Translations under genes and position numbers: made by a program
Shown here: in pieces, positions 8,725 to 16,787 of the stretch
Numbering within the stretch: the first letter of the stretch is position 1
Layout of the letters: each line of letters begins with the position of its first letter
Source of the DNA: Comamonas thiooxydans
GTDB taxonomy: Bacteria; Pseudomonadota; Gammaproteobacteria; Burkholderiales; Burkholderiaceae_C
Direction of reading: 5' to 3'
Assembly (NCBI RefSeq): GCF_000964545.1
Contig: NZ_BBVD01000010.1
Location: 217,711 to 281,710, forward strand
DNA length: 64,000 nucleotides
Notes under the pieces: generated by a model
Database searches by the model: none
Told to the model about the DNA's origin: nothing
What the model saw: only the letters and a program-made list of their open reading frames with translations

Positions 8725-8887
8725 AGCGCTTGGCGCAAAGAAACCGATGTCCTCGTTGCAAGGCGGCCGGGCCGACCCGGTCTCGGACACAATGGGCGAA
8801 TTCGAGTCCAGCCATATTTGAATCAGAACCGGCTCTGACGTAGACACAATCATCGTCAGTAGCTATCAAAATGAGAGAAAGAAGACA

Positions 8888-10195
8888 ATGACCACTTTGC
8901 AAGACTGCCAGGCTCTGGATGCCCAGGAGCCGCTGCGCGCGCTGCGCGAGCGCTTTGCCCTGCCCCAGGGCGTGATCTACCTGGACGGCAATTCCCTGGG
9001 CGCCCAGCCCAAGGCCGCCGCCGCGCGCGCGGCCGAAGTGGTGGCGCAGGAATGGGGCCAGGACCTCATCACTTCCTGGAACAAGGCGGGCTGGATCACG
9101 CTGCCCGAGCGCCTGGGCAACCAGTTCGCCCCCTGGCTGGGCGTGGGCCAAGGCGAGCTGGTGTTCACCGACACCACCTCCATCAATCTCTACAAGGTGC
9201 TGAGCGCTGCCGCGCGCATCGCCCGCGAAGATGCGCCCGGCCGCAAAAAGCTGATCAGCGAGCGCAGCAACTTCCCGACCGATCTCTATATCGCCCAGTC
9301 CGTCTGCCAGGAATACGGCCTGGAACTGGTGCTGCTCGAACCCGAGGAAATCGCCGGCGCGCTGCAGACCGATGTGGCGATCTCCATGCTCACCCATGTC
9401 AACTACCGCACGGGTGCCATGCACGATATGGCAGCCGTCACGGCCGCCGCCCATGCCAAAGGCATTCTCTGCGTCTGGGATCTGTGCCACAGCGCAGGTG
9501 CCGTGCCCGTGGACCTCAAGGGCGCTGATGCCGACTTTGCCGTGGGCTGCAGCTACAAATACCTCAACGGCGGCCCCGGCGCGCCGGCCTTTGTCTGGGC
9601 GCATCCGCGCCTGATCAACCGTTTCTGGCAACCGCTGTCGGGCTGGTTCGGCCACGCCGAGCCCTTCAAGTTCGTGCCCGACTACCACCCCGCCCAGGGC
9701 ATACAGCGCTATCTCTGCGGCACCCAGCCCATGATCAGCATGAGCGTGCTGCAATGCGGTATCGACATCTACACCGAAGCCGAGGCTTTCGGCGGCATGG
9801 CCGCGCTGCGCAAGAAATCGCTGGCGCTGACCGATCTGTTCATCCAGCTCGTGGAAGAGCGCTGCCAGGGCCACGGCCTGGGTCTGGCGACACCGCGCGA
9901 GCATGCGGCACGCGGCTCCCAGGTCTGCCTGACCCGGGAAGAAGGCCTGGGCGTGAACGGCCAGGGCAGCGGCGCCTACGCCATTGTCCAGGCGCTGATT
10001 GCACGCGGCGTGATCGGTGATTTCCGCAAGGGCGACGGCGGCACGGGCAGGCACAAGGACATTCTGCGCTTCGGCTTCACGCCGCTGTATGTGGGCTTTG
10101 CCGATGTCTGGAATGCCGTCGAGCATCTGCGCCAGGTGCTGGAATCGGGCGAATGGCAACGACCCGAGTTCAATACCGTACACGCCGTGACCTGA
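8888..10195 (+). CDS. kynU: kynureninase
   Basis: A PLP-dependent hydrolase that splits kynurenine into anthranilate and alanine. The 435-residue product (family usually 410-430) contains the start segment VIYLDGNSLGAQP, the HVNYRTGAMHD region, WDLCHSAGAVPVDL, and the PLP-binding lysine in CSYKYLNGGPGAPAF. It lies 163 bases after kynB, so it may have its own promoter or be co-transcribed. Together with kynB and kynA it converts tryptophan to anthranilate. No 3-hydroxyanthranilate branch gene was recognised in the window, so NAD synthesis from tryptophan is not indicated. Confidence 0.96.
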   Translation: MTTLQDCQALDAQEPLRALRERFALPQGVIYLDGNSLGAQPKAAAARAAEVVAQEWGQDLITSWNKAGWITLPERLGNQFAPWLGVGQGELVFTDTTSINLYKVLSAAARIAREDAPGRKKLISERSNFPTDLYIAQSVCQEYGLELVLLEPEEIAGALQTDVAISMLTHVNYRTGAMHDMAAVTAAAHAKGILCVWDLCHSAGAVPVDLKGADADFAVGCSYKYLNGGPGAPAFVWAHPRLINRFWQPLSGWFGHAEPFKFVPDYHPAQGIQRYLCGTQPMISMSVLQCGIDIYTEAEAFGGMAALRKKSLALTDLFIQLVEERCQGHGLGLATPREHAARGSQVCLTREEGLGVNGQGSGAYAIVQALIARGVIGDFRKGDGGTGRHKDILRFGFTPLYVGFADVWNAVEHLRQVLESGEWQRPEFNTVHAVT

Positions 10196-10229
10196 AGCAG
10201 GCACCGGGGGCGGGCCGGGCGAGCTCCGA

Positions 10230-11645
10230 TCAGGCCCGCGCCCAGCTCCAATTGAGCACGCCCATCAGCGCCACGGCGGCCAGGTCCAGCATCAGCACGC
10301 TTCGCTGCACCCAGCGCCGCTGGTCAGCGCCCTGCGCCAGCAACTGCACGGCCATCTCCACCTTGCCGGGCGAAGCCATGAGCAGCAGCGAGGCACTGAC
10401 GTTGTGCACCGCCATGAATGGCAGCAGCGGCGCGCCCAGCGCATGGGCGATCTCGGCCTGCGTGGCCGCAAACATGGCATTGGCCCCGGTGTTGGAGCCG
10501 GTCACGAAGCCGCCCAGCGCGCCCACAAATGGTGCGGCCAGCAGATACAGCGGCCCGCTGCGGGCCAGTGCCTGCGCCAGTTGCGCGGCCATGCCCGAAA
10601 CCGCCATCAGCACGCCCAGCACAATGAACAGCGCCGTGACCGGCGCCACCTGCAGCCAGGAGCGCCAGACCTTTGCCAACGATGGGCGCGCCGGCCGGCC
10701 TCGCGTGAAAAAAACCGCCGCTACCAGCAGCCACAGTCCCGGCGAAGCCAGCCCATGCAAGGCAGCGGGCAGATCCAGGGTGCGCAGCAGCGCTGCCGCC
10801 GCCAGCACGCCGCCCAGCAGCAACGCATAGGCCGCCAGCGCTCGCCGTCCCGGTGCACTCAGGGGCGGCTTGTCCGCGTCCGCTTGCGACACGCGCAGGC
10901 GCAGGCGCAGCAGATGCCAGCCCACCACCAGCAACGCCCCCAGCGCCCCCGCGGGTGCCGTGCCGGCCAGGGTATTCATCAGAGCCACGGCCGCCGTCAG
11001 CAACAGACCCGACAGCAGGCCCTGCAGCAGAGCCGGCCAGCGACGGCCCGGCGCACTCGCCAGAGCCGCCGCCGCCATGCCGATGATGACAAACGGAATC
11101 ACGCTGACCAGGGCCGAAGCCTGACCCAGCTCCTTGAACGGCAGACCCGCCATGGTAGCCGCCACCAGCGTCCCCGGCCCCATGGAGCCCCAGGGCACGG
11201 CGCAAAGGCCCAGCAGGCCGATGAGCCCCACCTTGCGCGGCGGCAAGCCGAAGTGCGCGAGCAGCGGAATGCCTATGGTCACGCCCACGCCAAAGCCGGT
11301 GACCGACTCGGCAAACGGCGTGATGCCATGCACCACCAGCAGCACGGCGCCCGTGCCGCTGCCGGCCCTGGCCAGCAGCCAGTCGGCCAGAGCCTTCTGC
11401 GCTCCCGACGCGCGCAGCACCTCGGACAGCAGCAGCCCGCCTGCCACGATCAGCAACACTTCCAGCAGCACCGGCGCCCAGTGCATGCCGGCGGCCAGCC
11501 ATGCTGAAGCGGGCTGCGCAAAGGCTGCGGCAATCACCAGCAGCGCCACCGCCACGCCCAGCGCTGCGGCATGCAGCGAGCGCCAGCCCGCCAGCAGGAC
11601 GGCGATGACGGTGGCCACGGGCAAGGCACTGATAAACATGTACAT
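10230..11645 (-). CDS. L-lactate permease (LctP) family transporter
   Basis: A large hydrophobic carrier of about 471 residues with a dozen or more membrane segments. Family landmarks are ITPFAESVTGFGVGVTIGIP, the following LCAVPWGSMGPGT, and GGFVTGSNTGANAMFAATQ near the C-terminus, all typical of LctP/GlcA carriers that take up lactate or glycolate. The frame opens at 11681, but GAGG on the minus strand (11655-11658) suits the ATG at 11645. It is divergent from an XRE-cupin regulator across a palindromic region, so that regulator probably controls it. It ends 34 bases after the convergent kynU. Substrate is inferred only from family. Confidence 0.85.
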   Translation of the reverse strand: MYMFISALPVATVIAVLLAGWRSLHAAALGVAVALLVIAAAFAQPASAWLAAGMHWAPVLLEVLLIVAGGLLLSEVLRASGAQKALADWLLARAGSGTGAVLLVVHGITPFAESVTGFGVGVTIGIPLLAHFGLPPRKVGLIGLLGLCAVPWGSMGPGTLVAATMAGLPFKELGQASALVSVIPFVIIGMAAAALASAPGRRWPALLQGLLSGLLLTAAVALMNTLAGTAPAGALGALLVVGWHLLRLRLRVSQADADKPPLSAPGRRALAAYALLLGGVLAAAALLRTLDLPAALHGLASPGLWLLVAAVFFTRGRPARPSLAKVWRSWLQVAPVTALFIVLGVLMAVSGMAAQLAQALARSGPLYLLAAPFVGALGGFVTGSNTGANAMFAATQAEIAHALGAPLLPFMAVHNVSASLLLMASPGKVEMAVQLLAQGADQRRWVQRSVLMLDLAAVALMGVLNWSWARA

Positions 11646-11658
11646 TGCATTCATCCTC

Positions 11659-11703
11659 GAAAAATAATTTCCTATACGCAAAATTATTTTCTCATAGGAA
11701 AAT
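11659..11703. promoter_or_regulatory. palindromic operator between the lactate-permease-like gene and the XRE-cupin regulator
   Basis: Two opposed half-sites, GAAAAATAATTT (11659-11670) and its near-inverse (11680-11692), overlap a second inverted pair AATTTCCTAT / ATAGGAAAATT (11666-11675 and 11694-11704). It is AT-rich, symmetric and lies between divergent genes, as expected for autoregulation by the adjacent XRE protein. Binding is inferred. Confidence 0.6.
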
Positions 11704-11730
11704 TTTCAACACAAGCACAGACGCCATGAC

Positions 11731-11736
11731 AAGGAG
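11731..11736 (+). promoter_or_regulatory. ribosome-binding site that fixes a TTG start
   Basis: AAGGAG lies six bases ahead of TTG at 11743. The only nearby ATG (11726) runs into a stop after six codons, so the TTG is the start of the XRE-cupin gene. Confidence 0.7.
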
Positions 11737-11742
11737 CCAGAC

Positions 11743-12318
11743 TTGAACTCCACCACCGCATCGCAGGCATCGGAGCAGGATGCGCTTTTCGGCGCCGCCG
11801 TCCGCGCGCGCCGCGCCCAGCTGGGCATCACACTGGATCAGCTGGCCCAGGCCAGCGGTGTTTCGCCGGGTGCGCTGTCGCGCGTGGAGCGCGGCCTGCT
11901 GGCCACCAGCCTGCGCAATGCCATGGCGATTGCACAGGGCCTGGGCTGCGAGCTGGGCGAGTTGGTGCAAAGCGCGCCCAGCGCGCAGGTCACGCGCGCC
12001 GGCGAGAATCTGCGCTTTGTCGACGAGGCCAGCGGCGTGGAGCGCCTGGCCCTGGCCAGCCCCAGCGCAGGCGTGAATCTCGTGCATTACCGCTTTCCGC
12101 CGCATGCGGTCTCCAGCCATTTCGCGGCCCATCGCGCAGGCACGCGCGAGGTCTTTCACGTGCTCGAAGGCAGCATCGAAGTCTTCACCGCCCAGGAGCA
12201 GGTGCTGCTGCATGCGGGCGACACGGCCACTCTGGTGGTGGACAGCGAGCACCGGCTGGCCAACGCCTCGGGCCAGCCCGCACGCCTGCTGCTGCTGGTG
12301 CTGTCGCCGCCGCTCTGA
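11743..12318 (+). CDS. XRE family regulator with C-terminal cupin domain
   Basis: A 191-residue DNA-binding protein: the helix-turn-helix spans about residues 14-68 (VRARRAQLGITLDQLAQASG and SPGALSRVERGLLATSL), followed by a small-molecule cupin (HYRFPPHAVSSHF, VFHVLEGSIEVF, LHAGDTATL). This domain pair is common in repressors of transport and catabolic genes. The start is a TTG with a strong ribosome-binding site. It is divergent from the LctP-type permease, with palindromes between them. The effector is unknown; a carboxylate is plausible from the neighbour. Confidence 0.9.
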   Translation: MNSTTASQASEQDALFGAAVRARRAQLGITLDQLAQASGVSPGALSRVERGLLATSLRNAMAIAQGLGCELGELVQSAPSAQVTRAGENLRFVDEASGVERLALASPSAGVNLVHYRFPPHAVSSHFAAHRAGTREVFHVLEGSIEVFTAQEQVLLHAGDTATLVVDSEHRLANASGQPARLLLLVLSPPL

Positions 12319-12328
12319 AGCGCTGCCG

Positions 12329-12355
12329 CCTGTCGCCTCTTGCCTGTCGCCTCTT
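12329..12355. repeat. 13-bp tandem duplication next to the alkA stop
   Basis: CCTGTCGCCTCTT occurs twice with a period of 14 bases (12329-12341 and 12343-12355). The second copy runs into the alkA stop codon. It looks like a replication-slippage duplication with no evident function. Confidence 0.6.
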
Positions 12356-13355
12356 AATAGGCGCTGTCGGCCAGCGAGGCCCAGAGGTGCGCGGCCACCA
12401 GCGCGCGCCAGGGCTTGAACTGTTCCAGCCAGTCGCTGGCGGCACGCGCATCGGGTTTGTCGCCACCCGTGAGCAAGCCTATGGCCCGGCGCACCGCCAC
12501 ATCGCCGTGCAAGCTGCCGTCGGGCCAGCCATAGCCGCGCAGCAAGGTGTAGTTCACCGTCCACGGCCCGATGCCCTTGACCTCCAACAATTGCGCCGAG
12601 GCAGCGGCCACATCCTCCTCGCTCCAGCGCCCGGCGGCGCTGCGGGCGGCCCAGTCGTCCAGCGGCAGCCGGCCTTCGGCAACGGCCTGGGCCACGGCCA
12701 GCAGGGTCTGGGCCTTGGCCTGGGAAAAGCCCGCGCCGCGCAGTGCGTCCAGCCCCAAGGCCGCCACGCGCTGTGCATTGGGATAGGCGTGCAGGGCCGG
12801 CATGTCCCCGTCTTGCGCCAGCGGCTCGCCCGCCAGCGCGATCAGCTTGCGCCGCAGCGAAACGGCCACGGCCACCGTGATCTGCTGGCCGGTGATGGCC
12901 CAGGTCAGCGCCTCGAAGGGTGTGGGCGAGCCGGGCACATGCAGGCCGGCCTGGCGCGACAGCAGCGCGCCCAGCTCGGGGTGGTCGCCATGCGCCAACT
13001 CCAACTGGTCGGGCGCGTAGATCAGCCCCAGCATGCGTTTCACCATGGCCTGCAGCGCGGCCCGGTCTGCCTCGGCCGGCTCTGCGTGCGGCGCATGCAG
13101 GCTGGCCTGCACCTGTCCGGTCTGCCATTGCAGCTGCAGCAAGGCGGGACTGCGCTTCCACATGATGGCCTTGTGCAGGCTGTGCGCACCGGCATCGACC
13201 CGCTCAGCCAGTTGCTGCTCGTCGCGATCATGGAAATGCACGAATTCATCGAAGCGGTAACGCGCGGGCAGGACAATGGAGACTTCAAGCAGCATGCGGT
13301 TTTCTATCACAGGGGCAACGTCGGAGCGTGCCCGCGCTTCATTCATTAAATTCAT
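12354..13355 (-). CDS. alkA: DNA-3-methyladenine glycosylase II family (AlkA)
   Basis: A base-excision repair glycosylase that removes alkylated purines. The 333-residue protein has the helix-hairpin-helix LLEVKGIGPWTVNYTLLRGY followed by the catalytic Asp region LHGDVAVRRAI, and upstream PTPFEALTWAITGQQITV as in AlkA. The N-terminus (MNLMNEARARSD) is uncertain because the ATG abuts a palindromic repeat and lacks a clear ribosome-binding site; Met21 is an alternative. It lies downstream of ada on the same strand, so the pair probably forms an alkylation-damage operon. Confidence 0.88.
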   Translation of the reverse strand: MNLMNEARARSDVAPVIENRMLLEVSIVLPARYRFDEFVHFHDRDEQQLAERVDAGAHSLHKAIMWKRSPALLQLQWQTGQVQASLHAPHAEPAEADRAALQAMVKRMLGLIYAPDQLELAHGDHPELGALLSRQAGLHVPGSPTPFEALTWAITGQQITVAVAVSLRRKLIALAGEPLAQDGDMPALHAYPNAQRVAALGLDALRGAGFSQAKAQTLLAVAQAVAEGRLPLDDWAARSAAGRWSEEDVAAASAQLLEVKGIGPWTVNYTLLRGYGWPDGSLHGDVAVRRAIGLLTGGDKPDARAASDWLEQFKPWRALVAAHLWASLADSAY

Positions 13356-13432
13356 AGCTGCTATCGCCCATCAATCAACGATTTCAGATAAATATCCATC
13401 CAAAAACGCATGATTAGCATGCGATAGCAGCT
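13356..13432. repeat. nested palindromic intergenic repeat, copy C
   Basis: Perfect 12-bp outer arms AGCTGCTATCGC (13356-13367) and GCGATAGCAGCT (13421-13432). The left inner arm ATTTCAGATA (13381-13390) is kept as in copies A and B but its partner has decayed. It sits between ada and alkA and directly touches the annotated alkA ATG, so it may affect translation or transcription of alkA. Confidence 0.75.
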
Positions 13433-13436
13433 CTCT

Positions 13437-14315
13437 TTAAGAGAGCTTGAGTTGGGCCTGCTGGGCCTCGCGCAACAGCAGCGCACGCTTGCGCTCCACA
13501 CCCCAGCGATAGCCCGAGATGCTGCCATCGTTGCGCAGCACACGGTGACAGGGCACTGCCACTGCAATCGGATTGGCCGCCACCGCGCTGGCCACGGCCC
13601 GCGTTGCGCTGGGCTGGCCCAGCTGCCGGGCCAGTTCGCTGTAGCTCACGGTCTGGCCGGCCGGAATGCTCTGCAGCGCCTGCCAGACGCGCTGCTGAAA
13701 CGCCGTGCCCTGAATATCCAGCGGCAGGGCCAGCCCCAGCCTGGGCTGCTCCATCAGGGCCACCACCTGGGCCACGGTCTGTTCATACTGGGCGTCGGCC
13801 CCGATCAGTTGCGCCGCCGCAAAACGCTGCTGCAGATCGTCCACCAGCGCATGGGGATCATCGCCCAGCAGCACGCAGCACACGCCCTTGTCGGTGCTGG
13901 CCACCAGCAGGCTGCCCAGCGAGCATTCGGCCAGGGCAAAGCGGATACGCTGGTCCTGGCCGCGCCTGCGATAGGACTGCGGCGCCATGCCCAGCATGGC
14001 CGGGGCGTCCTTGTAGAAGCTGCTGCTGGCTTCATAGCCGCTCAGATAGGCCGCATCGGTGACCGACTCGCTGGCCTCCTGCGCCAGCGCGGCACGCACA
14101 TGCCTGCCGCGATGGGCCTTGGCATAGGCCTTGGGCGTGAGCCCCGTGGCGCGCTTGAAGTTGCGGTGCAACTGCCAGGGACTGAGCCCGAGGCGCTGAG
14201 CCAGCTCCTCCAGCCCAGGCATGGGCTCTTCGCTCTCCAGCCAGCGGCAGCACTGGATCATGCGCTCATCTGTTTGCGAATTTGCAGTGGCGGCGAAAGG
14301 CAGAGGACTGGGCAT
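13437..14315 (-). CDS. ada: Ada-like methylated-DNA--protein-cysteine methyltransferase with AraC domain
   Basis: A 292-residue fusion of an AraC-type helix-turn-helix (about 35-115: LEELAQRLGLSPWQLHRNFK, YLSGYEASSSFYKDAPAMLG) and an O6-alkylguanine transferase domain with the active-site motif AVPCHRVLRNDG near residue 255. The Cys takes the methyl group in a suicide reaction. E. coli Ada has 354 residues; here the N-terminal zinc domain that repairs methylphosphotriesters and turns Ada into an activator is missing. Regulation by that switch is therefore not possible in the usual way. It precedes alkA on the same strand. Confidence 0.9.
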   Translation of the reverse strand: MPSPLPFAATANSQTDERMIQCCRWLESEEPMPGLEELAQRLGLSPWQLHRNFKRATGLTPKAYAKAHRGRHVRAALAQEASESVTDAAYLSGYEASSSFYKDAPAMLGMAPQSYRRRGQDQRIRFALAECSLGSLLVASTDKGVCCVLLGDDPHALVDDLQQRFAAAQLIGADAQYEQTVAQVVALMEQPRLGLALPLDIQGTAFQQRVWQALQSIPAGQTVSYSELARQLGQPSATRAVASAVAANPIAVAVPCHRVLRNDGSISGYRWGVERKRALLLREAQQAQLKLS

Positions 14316-14470
14316 GGCGTGAATCTCGGCTGAGTGCGTTTTCTGTCATCGGTCTGTGACTGTCCCGACTTTACGCAAAGCTATGGCAGCTTGCATCCAC
14401 GTTCTTGCAGGCTTTGTGTGCCCGGATTCGGTTACGCTGCGCGCACTGACCTATCAAAGATGATTTGACC

Positions 14471-15346
14471 ATGACGAATGAATCCTCCGGTTGCCCCCTG
14501 CATGGCGGCGCAGCCATCGTCCGCGACGAGAAAGCACAGCTCGACTTCAGCCGTGACATGAGCTATGGCGACTATCTGCATCTGGACCAGATTCTCACGG
14601 CCCAGCATCCGCTGTCGCCCGCCCATGACGAGATGCTGTTCATCGTGCAGCACCAGACCAGCGAGCTGTGGATGAAGCTGATGCTGCACGAGGTGCGCGC
14701 GGCTACGGCAGCCATTGCCAATGCATCGGGCGAGACCAAGCCCGATGCCTTCAAGATGCTGGCGCGCGTCTCGCGCATCATGGAGCAGCTGGTCAGCGCC
14801 TGGACCGTGCTGTCCACCATGACACCGCCTGAGTACTCGGCCATGCGCCCCTATCTGGCCAACTCCAGCGGCTTCCAGAGCTACCAGTACCGCTGCATCG
14901 AGTTTGCGCTGGGCAACAAGAACGCGGCCATGCTCCAGCCCCACGCCCACCGCAGCGATCTGCTGGCCCAGGTGCAGGCCGCCTACGAATCGCCATCGTT
15001 GTACGACGTGGCCCTGCAGCTGCTGGCCCGCGAAGGCATCGCCGTGCCTGCCGACCGCCTGCAGCGCGACTGGACCCAGCCCTATGAGGCCAGCGAGGGC
15101 GTGAAACAGGCATGGATCACCGTCTACCGCGATCCGCACAAGCACTGGGATCTGTACCAGCTGGGAGAAAAGCTGGCCGATATCGAGGATGCCTTCCGCC
15201 TCTGGCGCTTCCGCCACCTGACAACGGTGGAGCGCGTCATCGGCTTCAAGCGCGGCACGGGCGGCACCGGCGGCGTGAGCTACCTCAAGAAGATGCTGGA
15301 CGTGGTGCTGTTCCCCGAGATCTGGAGCCTGCGCACCGAGCTGTAG
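14471..15346 (+). CDS. kynA: tryptophan 2,3-dioxygenase
   Basis: A heme dioxygenase that opens the indole ring of tryptophan to N-formylkynurenine, the first step of the kynurenine pathway. The 291-residue protein shows the family hallmarks: [36 protein letters not shown] (distal His and substrate contacts), [17 protein letters not shown], and the C-terminal region [18 protein letters not shown] use the ATG at 14471 instead of the upstream in-frame TTG at 14465. kynB and kynU lie 4-6 kb upstream on the same strand, separated by repair and transport genes. A stem-loop terminator follows. Confidence 0.97.
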   Translation: MTNESSGCPLHGGAAIVRDEKAQLDFSRDMSYGDYLHLDQILTAQHPLSPAHDEMLFIVQHQTSELWMKLMLHEVRAATAAIANASGETKPDAFKMLARVSRIMEQLVSAWTVLSTMTPPEYSAMRPYLANSSGFQSYQYRCIEFALGNKNAAMLQPHAHRSDLLAQVQAAYESPSLYDVALQLLAREGIAVPADRLQRDWTQPYEASEGVKQAWITVYRDPHKHWDLYQLGEKLADIEDAFRLWRFRHLTTVERVIGFKRGTGGTGGVSYLKKMLDVVLFPEIWSLRTEL

Positions 15347-15370
15347 GCCGGTCATCAAGGCCATCGCCAT

Positions 15371-15422
15371 TCAGGCTGCCCCTGCTGCTCTTTCGTGACA
15401 GCGCGGGCAGCCTGAATTCTTT
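15371..15422 (+). terminator. rho-independent terminator after kynA
   Basis: TCAGGCTGCCC (15371-15381) pairs perfectly with GGGCAGCCTGA (15405-15415), with a smaller GCTG/CAGC stem inside the loop, and is followed by a T-rich stretch. It separates kynA from the MFS gene. Confidence 0.65.
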
Positions 15423-15454
15423 AGGCTCCGTGCAAAACCTAACATCGCAACAAA

Positions 15455-16726
15455 ATGCCCATGCCCTCCGATCACAGCGCCGCCGAGGCTGCGCCGAACA
15501 CCGGCCCCAAGCCCGACTCTTCCGCCTGGGCCATGCTGGTCTGCCTGCTCACTGGCTTTGCTCTGAGCCAGGCCTTCAGAACCGTCACCTCCATCATCGC
15601 CGACGGTCTGCGCACGGACTTCGGCCTGTCCGCGCAGTCGCTGGGATCGTTTGCCGGGCTGTTTGCGCTGTCCTTCGGCGTGGCCCAGCTGCTCATGGGC
15701 ATAGGCATGGATATCTATGGGCTGCGCCGCACCGTGCTGCTGGCCTTTCCGCTGTCGATTGCGGGCGCCGCGCTGTCCGCACTGGCACCCAGCTATTCCT
15801 GGCTGATGCTGGGTCAGCTGCTGATCGGCGTGGGCTGCTCGCCCGCCTTTCTGGCCAGCACCATGTTCATCGCGCGCCACTTTCCGGCCGATAAATTTGC
15901 CTACCTCTCGGGCATAGGCCTTGGCCTGGGCGGGCTGGGCCTGCTGTTTACCGGCACACCCATGGCCTGGCTGGTGCAGCACATGGGCTGGCGCGCCGGC
16001 TTTGCGCTGCTGGCGGTGCTGAGTGCGCTGTCCTGGCTGCTGATTTTCTTCAAGGTGCACGAGCCCGAGCTTCCTGGGGACTCCCAGCCCAAGCCCGGCT
16101 TCATGCAGGCGCTGCAGGGTTTTGGCAGCCTGCTGCTGCTGCCCCATACCTGGGGCATTGTGCTGCTGGGCATGGTCAGCTATGCCTCGTTTCTCACCGT
16201 GCGCGGCCTCTGGCTCAGTCCCATGCTGATGGATCGCTACCAGTTTTCATTGGTCACGACCGGCAATGTGGCCCTGGCCTGCTCCGTCATTTCGCTGTTT
16301 GTGCCTTCCATGTTCGGCCGGCTGGACCCCGGTCCGGCCAGGCGTCGCCAGCGCATTGCACGCTTTGCGCTGCTCATGGCAGCCGTTTTTGTAGCACTGG
16401 CCCTGCTCCACCAATCCGTAGGCAGCGTGCTGCTGCTGCTGGTCATGAGCGTGCTGTCGGGCTACGGCACGCTGATCTATGCCGATGTGCGCTCATCCTA
16501 CCCACCGGCCACGACGGGACGCGCACTGTCCATCTTCACCATGGCCATGTTTCTCGGAGCCGCGCTCATGCAGTGGCTGTCCGGTCTGGTCGCAGGCGTT
16601 GCGGAACGCCAGAATGCCGACATCTATCAAGCCGTGATGCTGATGATTGCCGCCATGCTGGGCAGCGGCGTGCTGGCTTACCAGCTCATCAAACCTTCGC
16701 CGCTGCTGCACAAGGCCAGCAATTGA
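15455..16726 (+). CDS. MFS transporter
   Basis: A 423-residue inner-membrane carrier with about twelve hydrophobic segments. The loop 2-3 motif of the major facilitator superfamily is present in modified form (GIGMDIYGLRRTVLLAFPLS, about residues 85-104). The first 25 residues are a polar cytosolic tail. Substrate is unknown. It follows kynA after a terminator and converges on a flavin monooxygenase gene, so a link to aromatic compounds is possible but weak. Confidence 0.88.
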   Translation: MPMPSDHSAAEAAPNTGPKPDSSAWAMLVCLLTGFALSQAFRTVTSIIADGLRTDFGLSAQSLGSFAGLFALSFGVAQLLMGIGMDIYGLRRTVLLAFPLSIAGAALSALAPSYSWLMLGQLLIGVGCSPAFLASTMFIARHFPADKFAYLSGIGLGLGGLGLLFTGTPMAWLVQHMGWRAGFALLAVLSALSWLLIFFKVHEPELPGDSQPKPGFMQALQGFGSLLLLPHTWGIVLLGMVSYASFLTVRGLWLSPMLMDRYQFSLVTTGNVALACSVISLFVPSMFGRLDPGPARRRQRIARFALLMAAVFVALALLHQSVGSVLLLLVMSVLSGYGTLIYADVRSSYPPATTGRALSIFTMAMFLGAALMQWLSGLVAGVAERQNADIYQAVMLMIAAMLGSGVLAYQLIKPSPLLHKASN

Positions 16727-16787
16727 AGCTGTCTATCTGCCAAGCAGGCAGCGGCGCGAAAACCATTCCGGTTATGGCAACCGGTTG

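Noticed and set aside
8857..8880. Fragment AGTAGCTATCAAAATGAGAG as another copy of the palindromic repeat
   Set aside because: Only a short half-arm is similar and no partner arm is present; chance cannot be excluded.
10208..10245. GC-rich inverted repeat between kynU and the lactate-permease-like gene as terminator
   Set aside because: The arms pair only with a bulge, there is no T-run, and the right arm overlaps the coding end of the permease gene.
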